This document shows, one piece after another, positions 38,577 through 47,271 of a stretch of 64,000 nt of DNA (position 1 is the stretch's first letter; every line of letters starts with the position of its first letter). The translations under genes and the position numbers were made by a program. Under the pieces are notes generated by a model. It made no database searches, had not been told where the DNA came from, and saw nothing but the letters and a program-made list of their open reading frames with translations. The DNA comes from an uncultured Bacteroidota bacterium (GTDB lineage: Bacteria; Bacteroidota; Bacteroidia; Flavobacteriales; Flavobacteriaceae). The stretch spans positions 31,146 through 95,145 of the forward strand of contig CACERG010000005.1 in assembly GCA_902561795.1 (NCBI GenBank), given 5' to 3'.

Positions 38577-39440
38577 ATGATTTTAGTTGTAGATAGTGGA
38601 TCAACAAAAACAGATTGGATTTCTGTAAACCAAAATGGTGACGAGTTATTTTCAACTCAAACTCTTGGACTTAACCCTCAAGTTCTCTCAAGTGCTATCT
38701 TAAAAGAAAGGATAATTAATAACTTCGACCTCTATCAAAATAGAAGTAAGGTAACCGACTTATATTTTTATGGGGCTGGATGCGGGGTAGAATCACCGCA
38801 GCTAAGAATTCGAAAAGTCTTCAAAGAAATTTTTACAAAAAGTAAAATAACAATAAAAGAGGACACATATGCTGCAGTATACGCAGCATCGAAACCTGGT
38901 GAAAAATGTATAGTATGTATATTAGGCACGGGTTCAAATTGTACTTATTTTGATGGCAAGGAAATAGAACAAAGAGTTGATTCTCTTGGCTATGTCCTTA
39001 TGGACGAAGCGAGTGGGAATTATTATGGAAAACAATTAATAAGAAGTTATTATTTTAATTCAATGCCAAAAGAGTTAGCAATTAAATTTGCAAGTGAATA
39101 TAATTTAAAAGCTGATCAAATAAAAGAAAATATTTATAGAAGAGAAAATCCTAATGCATACTTGGCCTCTTTTTCAAGATTTTTAATTGAACATAAATCA
39201 AATTTAGAATTTCAAAAAATTATAAAAATAGGATTAAAGCGTTTTATAAATCATCAGATACTTCAGTTCAAAAACGCAGATCAAATCCCCATTCATTTTA
39301 TCGGTTCGATTTCTTTTTATTTGAAAGATGAAATAAAAAAGGCTTTGACTAAGAAAAAGCTTACCATGGGTAGAATCGTTCAAAGACCAATAGACGAATT
39401 AGTGAAATATCATAAAAGACTTATCGGAAATAAGTTATAA
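38577..39440 (+). CDS. BadF/BadG-type ATPase, N-acetylglucosamine kinase-like
   Basis: 287 residues of the ASKHA sugar-kinase fold. The phosphate-1 motif reads VVDSGSTKTDW at the N-terminus, with LGLNPQ and then CILGTGSNCTYFDG near residue 120 and LGYVLMDEASGNYYGKQL near 140, the adenosine-side motif HFIGSISFYLKDE near 243. The family phosphorylates amino sugars such as N-acetylglucosamine; substrate is inferred. It starts 15 bp after gapA and ends 2 bp from the stop of the convergent RidA gene. Confidence 0.8.
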   Translation: MILVVDSGSTKTDWISVNQNGDELFSTQTLGLNPQVLSSAILKERIINNFDLYQNRSKVTDLYFYGAGCGVESPQLRIRKVFKEIFTKSKITIKEDTYAAVYAASKPGEKCIVCILGTGSNCTYFDGKEIEQRVDSLGYVLMDEASGNYYGKQLIRSYYFNSMPKELAIKFASEYNLKADQIKENIYRRENPNAYLASFSRFLIEHKSNLEFQKIIKIGLKRFINHQILQFKNADQIPIHFIGSISFYLKDEIKKALTKKKLTMGRIVQRPIDELVKYHKRLIGNKL

Positions 39441-39442
39441 TC

Positions 39443-39823
39443 CTAGACTACTGCTATCATTGAAATCTCAATACGAACTGATTTTGGTAATGTTTTAACT
39501 GCAACGGTTTCTCTAGCAGGTGCACTTGCATCTTTAAAATAATTTCCATAGACTTCATTAACATGTTGAAAATTGTTCATATCATCAATAAAAATGGTTG
39601 TTTTTACAACATTTTCAAAAGTCATTCGAGCTTCTTTTAAAATTGACTTTAGACTTTGCATGACTAGCTCAGTTTCTTCTTTTATTGTACCGCTAAAAAC
39701 TTCCATAGTTGACGGAATCAAAGGTATTTGGCCAGAGATATAAAGCGTATTTCGTGCTTTAATGGCTTGATTATAGGGTCCTATAGGAGCAGGTGCATTT
39801 TTAGTTTTTATTATTTCTTTCAT
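39443..39823 (-). CDS. ridA: RidA family enamine/imine deaminase
   Basis: 126 residues, archetypal RidA. NAPAPIGPYNQAI at the start, YISGQIPL near 28, and APARETVAV with R104, the residue that holds the substrate carboxylate, followed by VRIEISMIAV with the conserved Glu. It deaminates 2-aminoacrylate and related imines formed by PLP enzymes. It follows lptD on the minus strand by 25 bp and is convergent with the kinase gene. This is a separate subgroup from the longer RidA at 21475. Confidence 0.92.
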   Translation of the reverse strand: MKEIIKTKNAPAPIGPYNQAIKARNTLYISGQIPLIPSTMEVFSGTIKEETELVMQSLKSILKEARMTFENVVKTTIFIDDMNNFQHVNEVYGNYFKDASAPARETVAVKTLPKSVRIEISMIAVV

Positions 39824-39848
39824 TTTTTGGTATTAATTTAATTTAAAG

Positions 39849-42467
39849 TTAATAAGATCTATTAGGGAGACTCTGTTTTTCATATTTAATGTCACTCAGT
39901 AAACCGGACTTTATACCAATAAAAAAATTCCATGAGGCCCTTTCACTGAAGGGAACCCAACTAAAATTTAATCTCCAACTGTTTAGGTCACGATCAAAAC
40001 GAAGTTGGGTGTATGTGAACCCTTTTCCTCTAAAATCATAACCGGATGAAACACCAACTTTCCATTTTGGAGTAAGTTCTAAATTTCCTGAAAACATTAA
40101 AGAATTATTACTTAAATTCCTCTGGCCTCTGCTATTATTATAGGTTAATGAATAAGCGATTTTTAAGTCCCAAGGTATTTTACTTCTATAACTAGGATAT
40201 TTTGATATTTCTCCTTGATCTTCTTGATTCATTCTTCTATCAGAAAAATCCTCTGCCATACCAAATAAGTCGTCATCACGACCACCACTTGAGGTAGATT
40301 CCATTTCATTAAGTTCATTTTGATCTTTTTTACCTTCTAATTGTTTACTGGAAAATGAGTAATTTAAATTTAAGTTAGCACTAGTCATCCTTAATAGACC
40401 ACCACCATTTGTTATGTGATATTTATTTATTCTAATATTATTATCATCAAGAGTGTAAGGATCTAGTGTTGTGCCAACATTAATTCTCATTTTATTTTTT
40501 AGTAGAGAAAACATTGTACCCATTCTTACAGGACTCCATCTAAGTGAATCAGCAGCAAAATTATGTGATGTAGATATATTTAAATTATTTAACAAAACTA
40601 TTTTTTTTGGTTCAGCAGATGTGCTATCATTATCATCTCTTACTTTGGCTTCAAAGTTATTACCTAGACTAATAGACATTGCGTTTGAAATACCCCTTGA
40701 TGGAACCCCAAAAAGGCTATTTTCAAAACGTGTATACTCTGCAGTGTTACCTTCAGCATCTATGATATATGTATCATAATATTTTTCGAAGCTTGGTCGA
40801 TTTGAGTAAGATATGTTTGGTCTTAATGTGTGTCTAATTGATTGGATTTTACTGCCTTCTTTAAAATTAACTGTTCCATAAATTGTTGTTCCCACTGATG
40901 CATTTAGACTATATTGTCTAAAGGCTCCAACTTTATTAATTGTATCAATTGCAACTGAATTTGTTTCGATATTAAAATCACTATATTTAATAGTATTTTG
41001 AGTCCAAATTTCTTCATAGCTCATACCAGTACTAACGCTAAAAAATTTAAATACTTTAAAATTTGTGTTTATTGGTATATTATGGCTCATTCCTGTTTTA
41101 GCATTATCAAACATTTTTGGACCAAAAAGGTCATCTTCGGTAGTAATAATTCTATTTTCTGCTCGGCTGGCGTACTGAAAATTTATGTTTTGGAAAAACC
41201 CTTTTTTGGCACCATTTTTAGGTGCAAAAGGAAAAATTCTTTCCATATTCGCCTGAAATGTTGGTAATGTTAAATTTACCGATCTAGTTTGCGAATTTTG
41301 AGACATAGCTGTAGTCAATGAGATATTTACTCTTGGATATTCAGGAAATGATTTTGAGTAACTGACAGAAGAGCTCAAATTATTGTTAAGAAAATTGGGT
41401 GTGTTTAACTGATTAACCGACTGCCTGAAATAATCGCTGCTTCCAAAATTCACTGATGCTGAAAATGATGAATTGGGACTTGATTTAGGATCTTTCGAGT
41501 GATTCCACCTTACATTGAAAACTGTAGATCTAGAATACTCGGGAAGACCTCTAGCACCATCAATCAAATTTTCATATCTAAAACTGAATTTACCATTATA
41601 TTTATATCGTTTTCTATACTGAGAATCCCCACGGAATCCATAACTGCCATTTGTATAATAGTCACCAATTAAAGCAAGATCAAAGTAATCTGAAAGGGCC
41701 AAATAGTAACCACCATTTTGAACAGCATAGCCTCTTAGATTACTTTGATTTACAGATGGAATAATAAAACCGGATTCTTTGTCTTGACTTGTAGGAAAAA
41801 ATGCAAAAGGCAGACCAACAGGTGTTGGAACATCTGCAATAAACATGTTTGTAAATCCAGTTACTATTTTCCCACCAGGTATAATTTTCCCCTTACGTAC
41901 TTTAAAATAATAATCTATGCCTTCACCTTCGTCTCCCCCAATTAGTTCTCCCGCTGTAGAAACTCTGGCATCTTTTATGAAATACACAGAATCGTTCTGT
42001 TTTTTTGTCAGAGCAGCAAAAACATCCATTCCATTTTGACCTGATTTTGAATTCCAAATCAATGCTTTTTGTGTATCAAAGTTAAATCTAATTGAATCAG
42101 GATTTACTTCATTATTTGCTTGTTTAAAAAAAGGATATTGAACTAGAGTAGAATCGATTTCTATCCTTCCTGCGTTGACTTCACTTGTTCTGTAATCCAA
42201 AATAATAATACCAGCTCTTAATTCAATATCCTGATAATAAAGCTCAGCCTCATTATACAGTATAAGTTTGTTTTCTTTTCTGTTAATCCTTACACAATCC
42301 TTTGCTGTGTATTTTACTTCTGATAGTAGTAATGGTTTTTTCGCAGGTTTATTAAGGCTGTCTAAATTTTTTTGCTGATACATTTCATTTTCTGATTCCT
42401 GTCCAACGGATACTAGAGAACCAATGAAAAAAAATATATAAGCAATATTGTAAAACTTTGTTTGCAA
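39849..42467 (-). CDS. lptD: LPS-assembly protein LptD
   Basis: 872 residues. Outer-membrane barrel that inserts lipopolysaccharide into the outer leaflet. After a signal peptide (ends LVSVGQ) comes an OstA/LptA-like beta-jellyroll (residues ~45-200: KLILYNEAELYYQDIELRAG, IDYYFKVRKGKIIPGGKI), then a long barrel with many aromatic strands (e.g. GYDFRGKGFTYTQLRF and LNFSWVPFSERASWNFFIG at the end). The start is TTG at 42467: an in-frame stop is upstream and no ATG lies before the signal peptide. A -7 element at 42514-42507 would give a leader of about 33 bases. RidA follows in the same transcript. Confidence 0.88.
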   Translation of the reverse strand: MQTKFYNIAYIFFFIGSLVSVGQESENEMYQQKNLDSLNKPAKKPLLLSEVKYTAKDCVRINRKENKLILYNEAELYYQDIELRAGIIILDYRTSEVNAGRIEIDSTLVQYPFFKQANNEVNPDSIRFNFDTQKALIWNSKSGQNGMDVFAALTKKQNDSVYFIKDARVSTAGELIGGDEGEGIDYYFKVRKGKIIPGGKIVTGFTNMFIADVPTPVGLPFAFFPTSQDKESGFIIPSVNQSNLRGYAVQNGGYYLALSDYFDLALIGDYYTNGSYGFRGDSQYRKRYKYNGKFSFRYENLIDGARGLPEYSRSTVFNVRWNHSKDPKSSPNSSFSASVNFGSSDYFRQSVNQLNTPNFLNNNLSSSVSYSKSFPEYPRVNISLTTAMSQNSQTRSVNLTLPTFQANMERIFPFAPKNGAKKGFFQNINFQYASRAENRIITTEDDLFGPKMFDNAKTGMSHNIPINTNFKVFKFFSVSTGMSYEEIWTQNTIKYSDFNIETNSVAIDTINKVGAFRQYSLNASVGTTIYGTVNFKEGSKIQSIRHTLRPNISYSNRPSFEKYYDTYIIDAEGNTAEYTRFENSLFGVPSRGISNAMSISLGNNFEAKVRDDNDSTSAEPKKIVLLNNLNISTSHNFAADSLRWSPVRMGTMFSLLKNKMRINVGTTLDPYTLDDNNIRINKYHITNGGGLLRMTSANLNLNYSFSSKQLEGKKDQNELNEMESTSSGGRDDDLFGMAEDFSDRRMNQEDQGEISKYPSYRSKIPWDLKIAYSLTYNNSRGQRNLSNNSLMFSGNLELTPKWKVGVSSGYDFRGKGFTYTQLRFDRDLNSWRLNFSWVPFSERASWNFFIGIKSGLLSDIKYEKQSLPNRSY

Positions 42468-42487
42468 ATCGATAAACCCTAAATTTG
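42457..42487 (+). promoter_or_regulatory. Promoter of amidase gene
   Basis: TTTG at 42457-42460, a 19-bp spacer and TAAATTTG at 42480-42487, a perfect match to the Bacteroidota housekeeping promoter. It overlaps the 5' end of lptD on the other strand and covers the TTG at 42485 that opens the longest amidase frame. Confidence 0.65.
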
Positions 42488-42506
42488 TCTATATGGTTTA
42501 ATCTTC

Positions 42507-42538
42507 CAAAATTAATGATATTTTTAAGGATGCATCAA
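42507..42538 (-). promoter_or_regulatory. Candidate promoter of lptD
   Basis: Minus strand TTG (42538-42536), a 21-bp spacer and TAATTTTG (42514-42507), matching TAnnTTTG. It faces the amidase promoter, and the two promoters' start regions cross. Confidence 0.45.
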
Positions 42539-43666
42539 GTATTTATATCATATATTAAGTCTCACACTTTTATAAATAGAAAAACTCTCCTTTTTTTTTT
42601 AACATTTAACTTTCTCTTCTTTGGACTTGATTTCATTTTTGCTCAAGAGGATTCTTTTACAGTTGTATTAGATGCTGGTCATGGAGGTCATGATTCTGGA
42701 AATAGAGGGAATGGGTATTATGAAAAAAAAATCGCCCTCAATATCGCTCTAAAAATTGGTAAAAAATTAGAAAAAATCAAAGGATTTAATGTTATATACA
42801 CTCGCAAATCAGATGTTTTTGTAGAACTGATTCAAAGAGCTAACATCGCAAATAAAGCAAATGCAGACCTTTTTATATCTATTCATTGTGACGCATTTAC
42901 TTCATCAAAAGTTTTTGGAGCAGGAACCTTTGTTCTTGGGCTACACGAAAATGAAAGAAATTTTAAAGTTGCCCAAAAAGAAAATTCAGTAATTTTTTTA
43001 GAGGAAAATTATGAGAAAAATTATGATGGTTTTAACCCGAATGACCCTGAGTCTGTAATCAGTTTACTGTTAATGCAACAAACTTATTTAGACCAAAGCA
43101 TAATTGCAGCAAATTCTATTCAAAAAAGTTTTGTTAGTAACTTAAAGAGAAAAGATAGAACCGTCAAGCAGGCAGGTTTTGTTGTTTTAAAATATACTTA
43201 TATGCCAAGTGTTTTGGTTGAGACGGGATTTCTTACAAATTCATCAGAAGGTGCATATCTCAATTCATCAAAAGGTCAAACAAACATGGCTGATGCCCTA
43301 GCTAAAGCAATTATTAATTATCGAGATAATCGAAATGCAAGTTTTCAAAACACCTCATTAACGGAAGAATCAAATAAAGTTGAAAAATCAAATAAATTAA
43401 ATGAAAGATTAGTTTTTAAAGTTCAAATTGCTGCAAGTAAAAAAAAGCTTGATTTAAAACCATACAACTTTAAGGGTTTAAAGTCTATTTCAAGAATTAA
43501 AAATGAAAGATTATTTAGATATTATTATGGTTCAACAACAAGTTATGAAAAAGCAAAAAAGTTAGCCCAATTTGCAAAAAAACAAGGTTATAAGAATGCA
43601 TTTATTGTACCCTTTTTGGGAAATAGTAAAATTACAATTAGCGAAGCACTAAGGCTTTTAAAATAG
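42515..43666 (+). CDS. N-acetylmuramoyl-L-alanine amidase with C-terminal SPOR domain
   Basis: 383 residues from ATG 42515 (373 would follow ATG 42530 less five codons; either is possible). Zinc amidase that cuts the peptide from the sugar in murein during cell separation. A hydrophobic export segment (LLFFLTFNFLFFGLDFIFA) precedes the Amidase_3 core: VVLDAGHGGHDSG, the zinc-binding Glu in NGYYEKKIALNIA, LFISIHCDAF, and LVETGFLTNSSEG near the end. The last ~70 residues (FKVQIAASKKK ... AKKQGYKNAFIVPF) form a SPOR-type peptidoglycan-binding domain. A TTG frame start at 42485 lies inside the -7 promoter element and is rejected. Confidence 0.88.
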   Translation: MIFLRMHQVFISYIKSHTFINRKTLLFFLTFNFLFFGLDFIFAQEDSFTVVLDAGHGGHDSGNRGNGYYEKKIALNIALKIGKKLEKIKGFNVIYTRKSDVFVELIQRANIANKANADLFISIHCDAFTSSKVFGAGTFVLGLHENERNFKVAQKENSVIFLEENYEKNYDGFNPNDPESVISLLLMQQTYLDQSIIAANSIQKSFVSNLKRKDRTVKQAGFVVLKYTYMPSVLVETGFLTNSSEGAYLNSSKGQTNMADALAKAIINYRDNRNASFQNTSLTEESNKVEKSNKLNERLVFKVQIAASKKKLDLKPYNFKGLKSISRIKNERLFRYYYGSTTSYEKAKKLAQFAKKQGYKNAFIVPFLGNSKITISEALRLLK

Positions 43667-43687
43667 TACTTTTATAGAAAATATTTC

Positions 43688-43695
43688 TAAATTTG
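43688..43695 (+). promoter_or_regulatory. Candidate -7 element for mlaD
   Basis: TAAATTTG, a full TAnnTTTG match, placed 25 bp before the chosen TTG start and covering an earlier TTG at 43693. The -33 box is poor. Confidence 0.4.
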
Positions 43696-43719
43696 TTTAA
43701 CACTCAAAAAGAATACATT

Positions 43720-44661
43720 TTGAAGCTAACCCGCGAAGTAAAAACAGCATTTTTAATTTTAGGTTGTATACTTATTTTCATAGTCGGATTTAATTATCTC
43801 AAGGGCTCTTCTTTTTTTGATAATGACAGAATTATTAATACTCTTTATGATGATGTCGAAGGTCTAGTCATTGGGGCTAATGTAACTATCAACGGATTAA
43901 ATGTTGGAAAAGTAAAAATGATTGATTTTACTGAAAATTACGATAAGATTAAAGTAACTTTCAGTGTAAGACAAGATTTAGCATTTTCAAAAAATAGTAT
44001 AGCCCAACTATATGAAGCGGGATTAATTGGTGGTAAAGCCATTGCAATATTGCCTGTTTATGATTCTAAAAATATAGTTAAAGACGGTGATATTCTAAAT
44101 TCTGAAATTAAGCCAGGTCTTACAGAACTAGTCAATCAGCAAATAGCTCCTTTACAAGACAAAATAGAAGGTTTATTAACTTCAGCAGATTCATTGTTTG
44201 CTGGTGTGAGCAATGTTATGAATTATGAGACACAAAGTAATCTTAAAGCAATACTTGAGGGATTAGATGCTTCAATTACTAATATTAATAAATTATCATC
44301 AAGCGTAATCCGAATTCTTGAAACTAATGAAAAAGGTTTTAAAAGTACAATTAGTAATCTGGGGCAAATGACTAATAATTTGACAAAACTTACAGATTCA
44401 CTAAATCAAATGCCTCTGAATTCTACGGTAGAAAACTTTGAATCAACTTCAACAGAATTAAAAGAAATTATTAAGCGAATTAATTCAGGAAAAGGGTCAG
44501 CAGGTTTACTTTTAAATAACGAAGAATTATATAACAACTTAGTAAATTCTTCAAAAGCACTTGATGCATTATTATCAGATCTCAAAGAACATCCCAAGCG
44601 ATATGTTCATTTTTCAATTTTTGGTAGAAAAGAAAAATCTTCGGATGAAAATAAAAAATGA
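43720..44661 (+). CDS. mlaD: MlaD/MCE family lipid-transport protein
   Basis: 313 residues. Anchored by one N-terminal membrane segment (FLILGCILIFIVGFNYL) and followed by an MCE domain (residues ~30-115: TLYDDVEGLVIGANVTINGLNVGKV ... AGLIGGKAIAI), then a long helical, coiled-coil-like tail. MCE proteins form hexameric channels that move phospholipids between membranes. The start is TTG at 43720 giving (M)KLTREVKTA, the usual Bacteroidota N-terminus; an upstream TTG at 43693 overlaps a -7 element. No MlaE or MlaF gene is next to it here. The stop codon lies in the stem of a terminator. Confidence 0.88.
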   Translation: MKLTREVKTAFLILGCILIFIVGFNYLKGSSFFDNDRIINTLYDDVEGLVIGANVTINGLNVGKVKMIDFTENYDKIKVTFSVRQDLAFSKNSIAQLYEAGLIGGKAIAILPVYDSKNIVKDGDILNSEIKPGLTELVNQQIAPLQDKIEGLLTSADSLFAGVSNVMNYETQSNLKAILEGLDASITNINKLSSSVIRILETNEKGFKSTISNLGQMTNNLTKLTDSLNQMPLNSTVENFESTSTELKEIIKRINSGKGSAGLLLNNEELYNNLVNSSKALDALLSDLKEHPKRYVHFSIFGRKEKSSDENKK

Positions 44662-44680
44662 CGCTATGTCATTTTTTTTT
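44653..44680 (+). terminator. Terminator overlapping the mlaD stop codon
   Basis: Perfect 10-bp stem AAAAAATGAC / GTCATTTTTT with loop GCTAT, continuing into a T run. The TGA stop of mlaD (44659-44661) lies inside the left arm, so a ribosome at the stop would cover the hairpin. Confidence 0.75.
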
Positions 44681-44703
44681 AATTTTATTTTAAAAATACG
44701 CTG

Positions 44704-46017
44704 ATGGCTTATTTGCCAAACTTCTTTTTTTTGTTTCTCTTGATAGTAAGTTTATATATTTTCTTTAGAAATCTAAAAAAAGTAAAGAGGAATATAAGTT
44801 TAGGGAAGGATGTTAATAGAAATAATAATTCTAATGCACGCCTAAAAAATATGCTTAGAGTTGCTTTCGGGCAATCGAAAATGGGTTCTCGTCCTGTTGC
44901 AGCCATTCTTCATTTAATTGTGTACGTGGGATTTATTTTAATTAATATCGAGTTGCTTGAAATTATTCTTGATGGAATACTCGGAAGGCACAGAATTTTT
45001 GCTGCTTTTTTGGGTGTATTTTATGATTACCTAATAAGCACTTTTGAAATACTTGCTTTTTTAGTACTTATTGCTGTCTTTTTATTTTGGACACGACGTA
45101 ATATTGTCAGATTGAAAAGATTCTTTAGTCCTGAAACAGTTGGATGGCCAACATTTGATGCTAATAACATACTTTATTTTGAAGTAGTATTGATGTTTTT
45201 ATTTTTATTTATGAATGCCACGGATATGTTATTACAAGAGGCTAATGTAGATTTATATGTTAAAACAGGTATTTTTCCTGTATCACAATTTTTTAAACCA
45301 TTATTTCTTGATTTATCTATAGATAATTTAATTTTTTTTGAAAGGGCTTTTTGGTGGCTTCATATTACTGGAATTTTAATATTCTTAAATTATTTATACT
45401 ACTCTAAACATTTACACATTTTGTTAGCATTTCCTAATACATACTATGCTAACCTAGAATCTAATGGTAAATTTGATGTAGACTCTTCTATTAAAAATGA
45501 GGTTCAATTAATTTTATATCCTGATAAGGAAATAAGTAGTGAAATAAATACCCCTGATAAATTTGGAGCTACGGATATTTTTGATTTGAATTGGATACAA
45601 CTCATGAACGCATACAGCTGTACAGAATGTGGAAGATGTAGCAATGTATGTCCTGCAAATTTGACAGGAAAAAAATTATCACCTCGAGCCATAATGATGA
45701 AAACAAGAGACAGGTTAGAAGAGGTCAGTAAAAATCTTGATAAAAATAATGGAAGCTTTATAAATGATAATAAACAGCTTTTAAATGATTATATTAGCCC
45801 TGAAGAGTTATGGGCTTGCACTTCTTGTAACGCATGCGTAGAGGAGTGTCCTATAGAAATCGATCCATTGTCAATAATAATGGATATGCGAAAATACTTG
45901 ACTCTTGAAAAATCGGCGGCTCCGGCTGAATTAAATTCAATGATGAATAATATTGAAAATAATGGAGCACCTTGGCCATTTAGTAATCAAGATCGTCTTG
46001 AATGGGTAAAGGAATAA
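44704..46017 (+). CDS. Membrane-bound 4Fe-4S dicluster protein (HdrD/GlpC-like)
   Basis: 437 residues. About five membrane segments occupy residues 1-250, with histidines that could hold heme (e.g. LHLIVYVG, WWLHITGIL), as in NarI-type cytochrome subunits. Two 4Fe-4S motifs follow: CTECGRCSNVCP near residue 302 and CTSCNACVEECP near 375. Such proteins pass electrons between the quinone pool and a soluble partner. The partner is probably the CCG-domain protein at 46482, separated from it only by a HAD gene. Redox substrate unknown. A strong terminator lies just upstream, so the unit has its own promoter. Confidence 0.82.
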   Translation: MAYLPNFFFLFLLIVSLYIFFRNLKKVKRNISLGKDVNRNNNSNARLKNMLRVAFGQSKMGSRPVAAILHLIVYVGFILINIELLEIILDGILGRHRIFAAFLGVFYDYLISTFEILAFLVLIAVFLFWTRRNIVRLKRFFSPETVGWPTFDANNILYFEVVLMFLFLFMNATDMLLQEANVDLYVKTGIFPVSQFFKPLFLDLSIDNLIFFERAFWWLHITGILIFLNYLYYSKHLHILLAFPNTYYANLESNGKFDVDSSIKNEVQLILYPDKEISSEINTPDKFGATDIFDLNWIQLMNAYSCTECGRCSNVCPANLTGKKLSPRAIMMKTRDRLEEVSKNLDKNNGSFINDNKQLLNDYISPEELWACTSCNACVEECPIEIDPLSIIMDMRKYLTLEKSAAPAELNSMMNNIENNGAPWPFSNQDRLEWVKE

Positions 46018-46032
46018 AAATTTAAATATACA

Positions 46033-46479
46033 ATGGAACAAAAAGATGAAAACTATCTACATGAAAAATCAGAAGATGGAAAATTGATAAGTCCAGTACT
46101 TCCTGAAGGAATTAAAAATTATCTAGTAGATATCGATGGAACTATTTGTGATGACATACCAAATGAGGAACCTGACCGTATGGCTACTGCTAAATATTAT
46201 CCAGATGCATTAGAAACATTAAATAGATGGTACGACGAAGGTCACAGGATTTGTTATTTTACAGCTAGGGTCGAGGCACATAGAACTGTTACCGAAAAAT
46301 GGTTAAAGGATAATGGTTTTAAATATCATAGTCTTTTAATGGGAAAACCTAGAGGAGGAAATTATCATTGGATTGACAATCATCTAGTAAAAGCAACAAG
46401 ATACAACGGTAAGTTTACAGACTTAATTGAAAAAGAAGTCACCATCGAAGTTTTTGATGACGGTCAGTCAGATAATTAA
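46033..46479 (+). CDS. HAD-superfamily phosphatase-like protein
   Basis: 148 residues. HAD motif I is seen as VDIDGTICDD (residues ~32-41), motif II as FTARVEAH near 76-83 and motif III Lys in WLKDNGFKYHSLLMGKPRGG. A second aspartate pair as in motif IV is less clear; WIDNHLVKA takes its place. Similar proteins in Bacteroidota are often misnamed phosphoheptose isomerase. It lies between the two Fe-S protein genes (15 bp after one, 2 bp before the other), so it is translated with them; the reason for that is not known. Confidence 0.75.
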   Translation: MEQKDENYLHEKSEDGKLISPVLPEGIKNYLVDIDGTICDDIPNEEPDRMATAKYYPDALETLNRWYDEGHRICYFTARVEAHRTVTEKWLKDNGFKYHSLLMGKPRGGNYHWIDNHLVKATRYNGKFTDLIEKEVTIEVFDDGQSDN

Positions 46480-46481
46480 TT

Positions 46482-47267
46482 ATGAAATTAAATGTACCTA
46501 CTTTATCTGATTTAAAGGCTGAAGGTAAAAAAGCAGATGTTGTTTTTTGGGTAGGTTGTGCTGGAAGTTTTGATGATCGCGCCAAGAAAATTACCAAAGC
46601 TTTTGTCAAGATTTTAAATCAAATTAAGATGAACTTTGCTGTACTAGGAACTGAAGAAACGTGCACTGGTGATCCTGCAAAAAGGGCAGGGAATGAGTTC
46701 CTTTTTCAAATGCAGGCTCTACAAAATATAAGTAATTTAGATAATTACGGTGTAAAAAAAATTGTTACGACATGCCCACACTGTTTTAATACATTAAAGA
46801 ATGAATATCCTGAGCTTGGAGGAAACTATGAAGTACTTCATCATACTCAATACTTGAAAGATCTAATTGATCAAGGTTTATTAACACTAAGTGGTAAAAA
46901 ATATAAAGGAAAAAAAATAACTTACCATGACCCTTGTTACTTGGGACGTGCCAACAAAGTTTATGAAGCACCAAGGGAACTTATAAAAAAGCTTAGCGCA
47001 GATTTAGTTGAAATGAAATCATGCAAATCAAAAGCTTTGTGCTGTGGTGCTGGTGGTGCGCAAATGTTTAAAGACGCAGAGAAAGGAAATAAAGAAATTA
47101 ATATAGAAAGGACTGAACAGGCATTAGAAGTTAAACCCGAAATTATTGCTGCAGCCTGTCCATTTTGCAATACTATGATGTCGGATGGAATTAAGAGTAA
47201 AGGAGTTGATAAAAAAATAAAACTCTATGATGTTGCTGAGTTAATTGCAAAATCTAAAGACCTATAA
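46482..47267 (+). CDS. CCG-domain Fe-S protein (HdrB/LutA-like)
   Basis: 261 residues with two cysteine-rich CCG domains. Domain 1: VGCAGSFDDRAKK, CTGDPAKRAGNE and TTCPHCFNTLKNEY. Domain 2: HDPCYLGRANKVYEAPRELI, CCGAGGA and AACPFCNTMM. In HdrB these cysteines hold special 4Fe-4S clusters; in LutA/GlpC relatives they serve lactate or glycerol-3-phosphate oxidation. It is the probable soluble partner of the membrane Fe-S protein at 44704. The following gene starts four bases after this stop. Confidence 0.85.
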   Translation: MKLNVPTLSDLKAEGKKADVVFWVGCAGSFDDRAKKITKAFVKILNQIKMNFAVLGTEETCTGDPAKRAGNEFLFQMQALQNISNLDNYGVKKIVTTCPHCFNTLKNEYPELGGNYEVLHHTQYLKDLIDQGLLTLSGKKYKGKKITYHDPCYLGRANKVYEAPRELIKKLSADLVEMKSCKSKALCCGAGGAQMFKDAEKGNKEINIERTEQALEVKPEIIAAACPFCNTMMSDGIKSKGVDKKIKLYDVAELIAKSKDL

Positions 47268-47271
47268 TCTA

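Noticed and set aside
46033..46479. Phosphoheptose isomerase call for the HAD protein
   Set aside because: The DxDGT motif and HAD spacing are clear and no SIS domain is present; the common database name seems to be a carried-over error.
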